DNA of 32,966 nt from positions 1 through 32,966 of the forward strand of contig CALMBD010000222.1 of NCBI GenBank assembly GCA_937861115.1. The letters are read 5' to 3'. The translations under genes were made by a program, and so were the position numbers. This DNA comes from an uncultured Bacteroidota bacterium. Its GTDB lineage: Bacteria; Bacteroidota; Bacteroidia; Chitinophagales; Saprospiraceae. Below are positions 30,120-32,966 of this stretch, piece by piece. The notes below the pieces were generated by a model. That model was not told where the DNA came from and searched no databases. It saw only the letters and a list, made by a program, of their open reading frames with translations. Position 1 is the stretch's first letter. The number at the start of each line of letters is the position of its first letter.

Positions 30120-32237
30120 ATGCAAACCGCAGCGCCGGCATCCAAAAAGCCCGTTAAAAACACCACTACAACGGGATTTCCCGATCAGAAGACCCTGGAA
30201 AAAGCCTTCTTCCGCATGGCCCTCGCCAAGGCCATGACGGAAATATACGAAGCCAATTTCAAGTTTGTCAGCAAGTATGTGCACGCAACTTCCAGGGGCC
30301 ACGAAGCAATACAGTTAGCCGTTGGCCTGCAGTTGCTGCCTCAGGATTATGCCTATCCCTATTACCGCGACGACAGTATACTGCTGGGTATGGGTTTGCA
30401 ACCCTACGAGTTGATGCTGCAACTGATGGCCAAACGCGACGACCCCTTTTCCGGTGGCCGTTCGTATTACTGCCACCCCAGCTTGCGCCGCCCCGATTTT
30501 CCCAAGATCCCGCATCAGAGCAGCGCCACGGGCATGCAGGTCATCCCCGCCACCGGCTCCGCACTTGGCTTTTGGTACAAGGAACAGATGAACTTGTTCG
30601 ACGATGCGGAACAGGCTATGCCACCGGTCGTCGTTTGTTCGCTCGGCGATGCATCCGTCACCGAGGGCGAGGTCAGCGAGGCCTTCCAGATGGCCGTGCT
30701 TAAAAAACTGCCCATCCTGTACCTCGTGCAGGACAACGGCTGGGACATTTCGGCCAACGCAGCAGAAACCCGGGTCGCCAATGCCTATGAATACGCCAGG
30801 GGATTTCCCGGCCTGGAGGCGATCAGCATAGAGGGCAACGATTTTGCAGCCTGCTGGACCCAGGTCCGCCAAATACTGGAAACAATACGACGTGAACGCA
30901 GGCCGTTTTTGCTGCACGCGCGGGTACCGCTGCTCAATCACCATACCTCGGGTGTGCGCAAGGAGTGGTACCGCGACGACCTGGAGGAACATGCCCAGCG
31001 CGACCCCTACCCTATTTTGCGCAATACCCTGCTGGCGAGCGGATTTAGCGAGAAACAGGTACAGCAATTAGAAAAAGACGCCGCAGCACTGGTGCTAAGC
31101 GACTTTGAAAAAGCCAGAAATGCCGAAGACCCACGGCCAGAGGATCTCTATACCCACGATCTGGCACCGACACCGGTAACGGAGGAAACGGGAGAACGCT
31201 CTCCAAAGGACCGCGAAGCCAAAGTAATGGTCGACTGTGCCCTGTTTGCCATAGAGGAGTTGATGCACCAATACCCCGAATGCCTGCTGTACGGCCAGGA
31301 TGTAGGCCGCAGGTTGGGCGGTGTCTTCCGTGAAGCAGCTACGCTGGCAGAAAAATTCGGCGACCACCGCGTATTCAACACCCCCATTCAGGAGGCCTTT
31401 ATCATCGGCAGCACGGTCGGCATGAGTGCCGTGGGACTAAAACCCATCGTGGAGGTACAATTCGCCGACTATATCTGGCCGGGTTTGAACCAGTTGTTCA
31501 CCGAGGTGAGTCGCTCCTGCTACCTGACCAACGGCAAATGGCCGGTGAGTTGCATCATCCGGGTGCCGATCGGCGCATACGGAAGCGGCGGACCCTACCA
31601 CAGCAGCAGCGTGGAAAGTGTAGTGGCCAATATCCGGGGCATCAAGATCGCCTATCCGAGTACGGGCGCCGACCTTAAAGGACTGCTGAAAGCGGCGTAT
31701 TACGACCCCAATCCGGTGGTGATCTTTGAGCATAAAGGACTGTACTGGTCGAAGGTACGCGGCACAGAAGGCGCCAGGACCGTCGAGCCCGATGAGGATT
31801 ACGTTGTGCCCTTCGGCAAGGCGCGTATAGCCCTGGAAGCAGATGAGGACCGCATCAGATCCGGCGACACGCTGGCAGTTATTACTTACGGTATGGGCGT
31901 ACACTGGAGTATCAATGCTGCCAACGACCGGTTCAAGGGACGGGTGGAGGTTATCGATCTGCGTACCCTTGCCCCAATTGACGAGCAGGCCATGTATGAG
32001 GCCGCAAAACGGCACGGCAAAGTACTCGTCGTCACTGAAGAGCCGGTGAACAATACTTTTGCGCAAAGCCTCGCCGCGCGTATTTCCGAGCAATGTTTCC
32101 AATGGCTCGACGCGCCCGTGCGCACCATCGGTGCCGCCAACATGCCCGCCGTGCCACTCAACAACACATTGGAGATGGAAATGATCCCTTCGATTGAAAA
32201 GGTGGGAGATGCGATGGAAGGGCTTTTCGGGTATTGA
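30120..32237 (+). CDS. 2-oxoacid dehydrogenase E1 component, fused alpha and beta subunits, second paralogue
   Basis: This 705-residue ThDP enzyme of the branched-chain 2-oxoacid or acetoin/pyruvate type acts in the cytoplasm. The alpha part (about 25-345) has the ThDP/Mg motif starting GDASVTEG (176-183) and ending QDNGWDIS, plus NHHTSG near 273. The beta part starts near 367, with FNTPIQEAFIIGSTVGMSAVGLKPIVEVQFADYIWPGLNQ and the closing RTIGAANMPAVPL. In the beta part the usual GEDVG, whose Glu activates the cofactor, reads GQDVG (392-396, Gln393). Other landmarks are intact. It is 89 residues shorter than the paralogue at 13363-15747 and only distantly similar. It probably has its own promoter (29996). 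E2 and E3 are not nearby. Confidence 0.9.
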   Translation: MQTAAPASKKPVKNTTTTGFPDQKTLEKAFFRMALAKAMTEIYEANFKFVSKYVHATSRGHEAIQLAVGLQLLPQDYAYPYYRDDSILLGMGLQPYELMLQLMAKRDDPFSGGRSYYCHPSLRRPDFPKIPHQSSATGMQVIPATGSALGFWYKEQMNLFDDAEQAMPPVVVCSLGDASVTEGEVSEAFQMAVLKKLPILYLVQDNGWDISANAAETRVANAYEYARGFPGLEAISIEGNDFAACWTQVRQILETIRRERRPFLLHARVPLLNHHTSGVRKEWYRDDLEEHAQRDPYPILRNTLLASGFSEKQVQQLEKDAAALVLSDFEKARNAEDPRPEDLYTHDLAPTPVTEETGERSPKDREAKVMVDCALFAIEELMHQYPECLLYGQDVGRRLGGVFREAATLAEKFGDHRVFNTPIQEAFIIGSTVGMSAVGLKPIVEVQFADYIWPGLNQLFTEVSRSCYLTNGKWPVSCIIRVPIGAYGSGGPYHSSSVESVVANIRGIKIAYPSTGADLKGLLKAAYYDPNPVVIFEHKGLYWSKVRGTEGARTVEPDEDYVVPFGKARIALEADEDRIRSGDTLAVITYGMGVHWSINAANDRFKGRVEVIDLRTLAPIDEQAMYEAAKRHGKVLVVTEEPVNNTFAQSLAARISEQCFQWLDAPVRTIGAANMPAVPLNNTLEMEMIPSIEKVGDAMEGLFGY

Positions 32238-32309
32238 ATTAACCACTTCATCCCCCTATCGGGCCACTCATCCTGAACCCCTGTTTCGGCCCGCAAAACC
32301 GCCTTCCAA

Positions 32310-32789
32310 ATGCATGTCCAGCCCGACTCCGAAACCAGGTTTCAACTCCAACAGCGCACGACCAACGGCTGCCTGTATTTTATCCTGTTTGTGGCAATGA
32401 TCGTGGGTATAATCACAGGTGCTGTTTGGCTGACGAGTTTCGTGACCGACCTGTGGGGGACTTCCATTATTATCATCTTCCCGGCGGTCCTGTTTGGTAT
32501 GTTGGCGCTTCAAAGACGATTGCTGGCCGATACGCTGGCAACGGCCGGGCCGGAGGGACTACACCTGGAAGTCGTAAAACCGGGCTTGCACCTGGAAATT
32601 GCCAAGGCCCATTACGCCTGGACTTTATTACGAGATTATCGTTTTACCAGAAATCGCAGCGGCTCGTTCTTGCGGCTGCGATGGAGCGACGGCAGCTGGC
32701 AGTATTTTATCGGCGGGGACATAGAACCTTTGCTGGAATACCTGAAAACGCATTTTCCCGAGCAGGAAAACACGGGTTTTTGGGGGTAA
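32310..32789 (+). CDS. Small membrane protein of unknown function
   Basis: This 159-residue protein has a short N terminus, two membrane spans (about 20-45 and 50-66) and a soluble C-terminal domain of about 90 residues. That domain has strands such as GLHLEVVKPGLHLEIAKAHYAWTLLRDYRFTRN and LRLRWSDGSWQYFIGGDIEPLLEYL. The span pair followed by a 'W..L..Y.....' beta domain resembles bacterial PH-like membrane proteins. I do not recognise a family with certainty. It starts 72 nt after the second E1 stop in the same direction and may be read from the same promoter. The function is unknown. Confidence 0.75.
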   Translation: MHVQPDSETRFQLQQRTTNGCLYFILFVAMIVGIITGAVWLTSFVTDLWGTSIIIIFPAVLFGMLALQRRLLADTLATAGPEGLHLEVVKPGLHLEIAKAHYAWTLLRDYRFTRNRSGSFLRLRWSDGSWQYFIGGDIEPLLEYLKTHFPEQENTGFWG

Positions 32790-32800
32790 AATCGTTCGAG

Positions 32801-32816
32801 CGTACTGAATAGTACG
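32801..32816. repeat. Short perfect inverted repeat after the last gene
   Basis: CGTACT-GAAT-AGTACG is a 6-bp perfect stem with a 4-nt loop, 11 nt after the membrane-protein stop. No T-tract follows, so it is not a classical terminator. It may be an operator or chance. Confidence 0.3.
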
Positions 32817-32916
32817 GCGCAGTTGGAATATTGAACAGACCTTGCGGTCCCATGAAGGCAGTTGGGTATCTATCAAAAATTAACACGCAGAATATGGCGG
32901 GATTTCAGCAAGACAT

Positions 32917-32924
32917 TATATTTG
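32917..32924 (+). promoter_or_regulatory. -7 element for a gene beyond the window
   Basis: TATATTTG matches TAnnTTTG in an AT-rich stretch close to the window end. It probably drives a plus-strand gene that starts just outside. Confidence 0.35.
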
Positions 32925-32966
32925 TAACAGAAATCCTGAAATTTATTGATTAGAGCGTGTGTTCAG

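Noticed and set aside
30315-32246. Long antisense frames (250 and 269 residues) under the second E1 gene
   Set aside because: They mirror the codon pattern of a real gene of high coding quality. No promoter or domain is seen.

Overview
The window looks like a chromosomal stretch from a Bacteroidota bacterium, most likely of the Saprospiria/Chitinophagia kind. The evidence is a PorP/SprF-family protein of the type IX secretion group, two DUF4252 proteins behind an ECF sigma factor, tandem OmpH/Skp chaperones, fused E1 alpha/beta 2-oxoacid dehydrogenases, a DksA-like protein without a zinc site, and at least eleven copies of the Bacteroidota -7 promoter octamer TAnnTTTG lying upstream of coding regions. 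Base composition is moderate and even. I see no tRNA, rRNA, phage, transposase or CRISPR array. Taxonomy below phylum is inference.

Layout. 1-3924 (minus) is a tight four-gene run: beta-phosphoglucomutase-like HAD protein, small lipoprotein, GH13 amylase-like lipoprotein, and a Kup potassium transporter cut by the window edge. 4031/4040-5413 (plus) is a membrane pentapeptide-repeat protein. 5422-6918 (minus) is histidine ammonia-lyase. 7256-9211 (plus) holds two OmpH/Skp chaperones and glutamate racemase, an envelope block, followed by a convergent PorP/SprF gene (9215-10252). 10443-10543 is a cluster of GC-rich palindromic repeats, followed by an OPT-family transporter (10597-12648). 12728-15747 (minus) holds a small unknown protein and a fused E1 dehydrogenase. 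16014-16604 (plus) is the DksA-like protein. 16678-18942 (minus) is an ECF sigma / membrane anti-sigma-like / DUF4252 / DUF4252 operon, and 19084-21666 (minus) is ClpC. 21989-22363 (plus) is a lone STAS protein, converging on PEP carboxylase (22434-25016). Then come an Ate1/Bpt-like aminoacyl-tRNA-protein transferase (25144-25920) and a convergent membrane coiled-coil protein (25927-26850).

27084-29976 (plus) is the most coherent accessory-looking locus: an exported rhodanese lipoprotein, a membrane-anchored di-heme cytochrome resembling thiosulfate dehydrogenase TsdA, a di-iron fatty-acid-hydroxylase-family membrane enzyme overlapping it by 17 nt, and an exported DsrE-family protein. Three of the four are sulfur-transfer or thiosulfate-type families placed outside the cytoplasm. 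This suggests an envelope sulfur-oxidation or sulfane-sulfur handling module. A second fused E1 dehydrogenase with a structured leader (30120-32237) and a small membrane protein (32310-32789) close the window.

The best candidates for follow-up are: the rhodanese-TsdA-hydroxylase-DsrE locus; the 47-bp near-perfect palindrome with tandem 38-bp repeats upstream of the OPT gene; the beta-PGM-like protein whose nucleophile Asp is Asn; the sigma/anti-sigma/DUF4252 operon; and the nested-hairpin leader of the second E1 gene. Most other genes are ordinary housekeeping functions. No database search was possible, so all family assignments rest on motifs recognised by eye.
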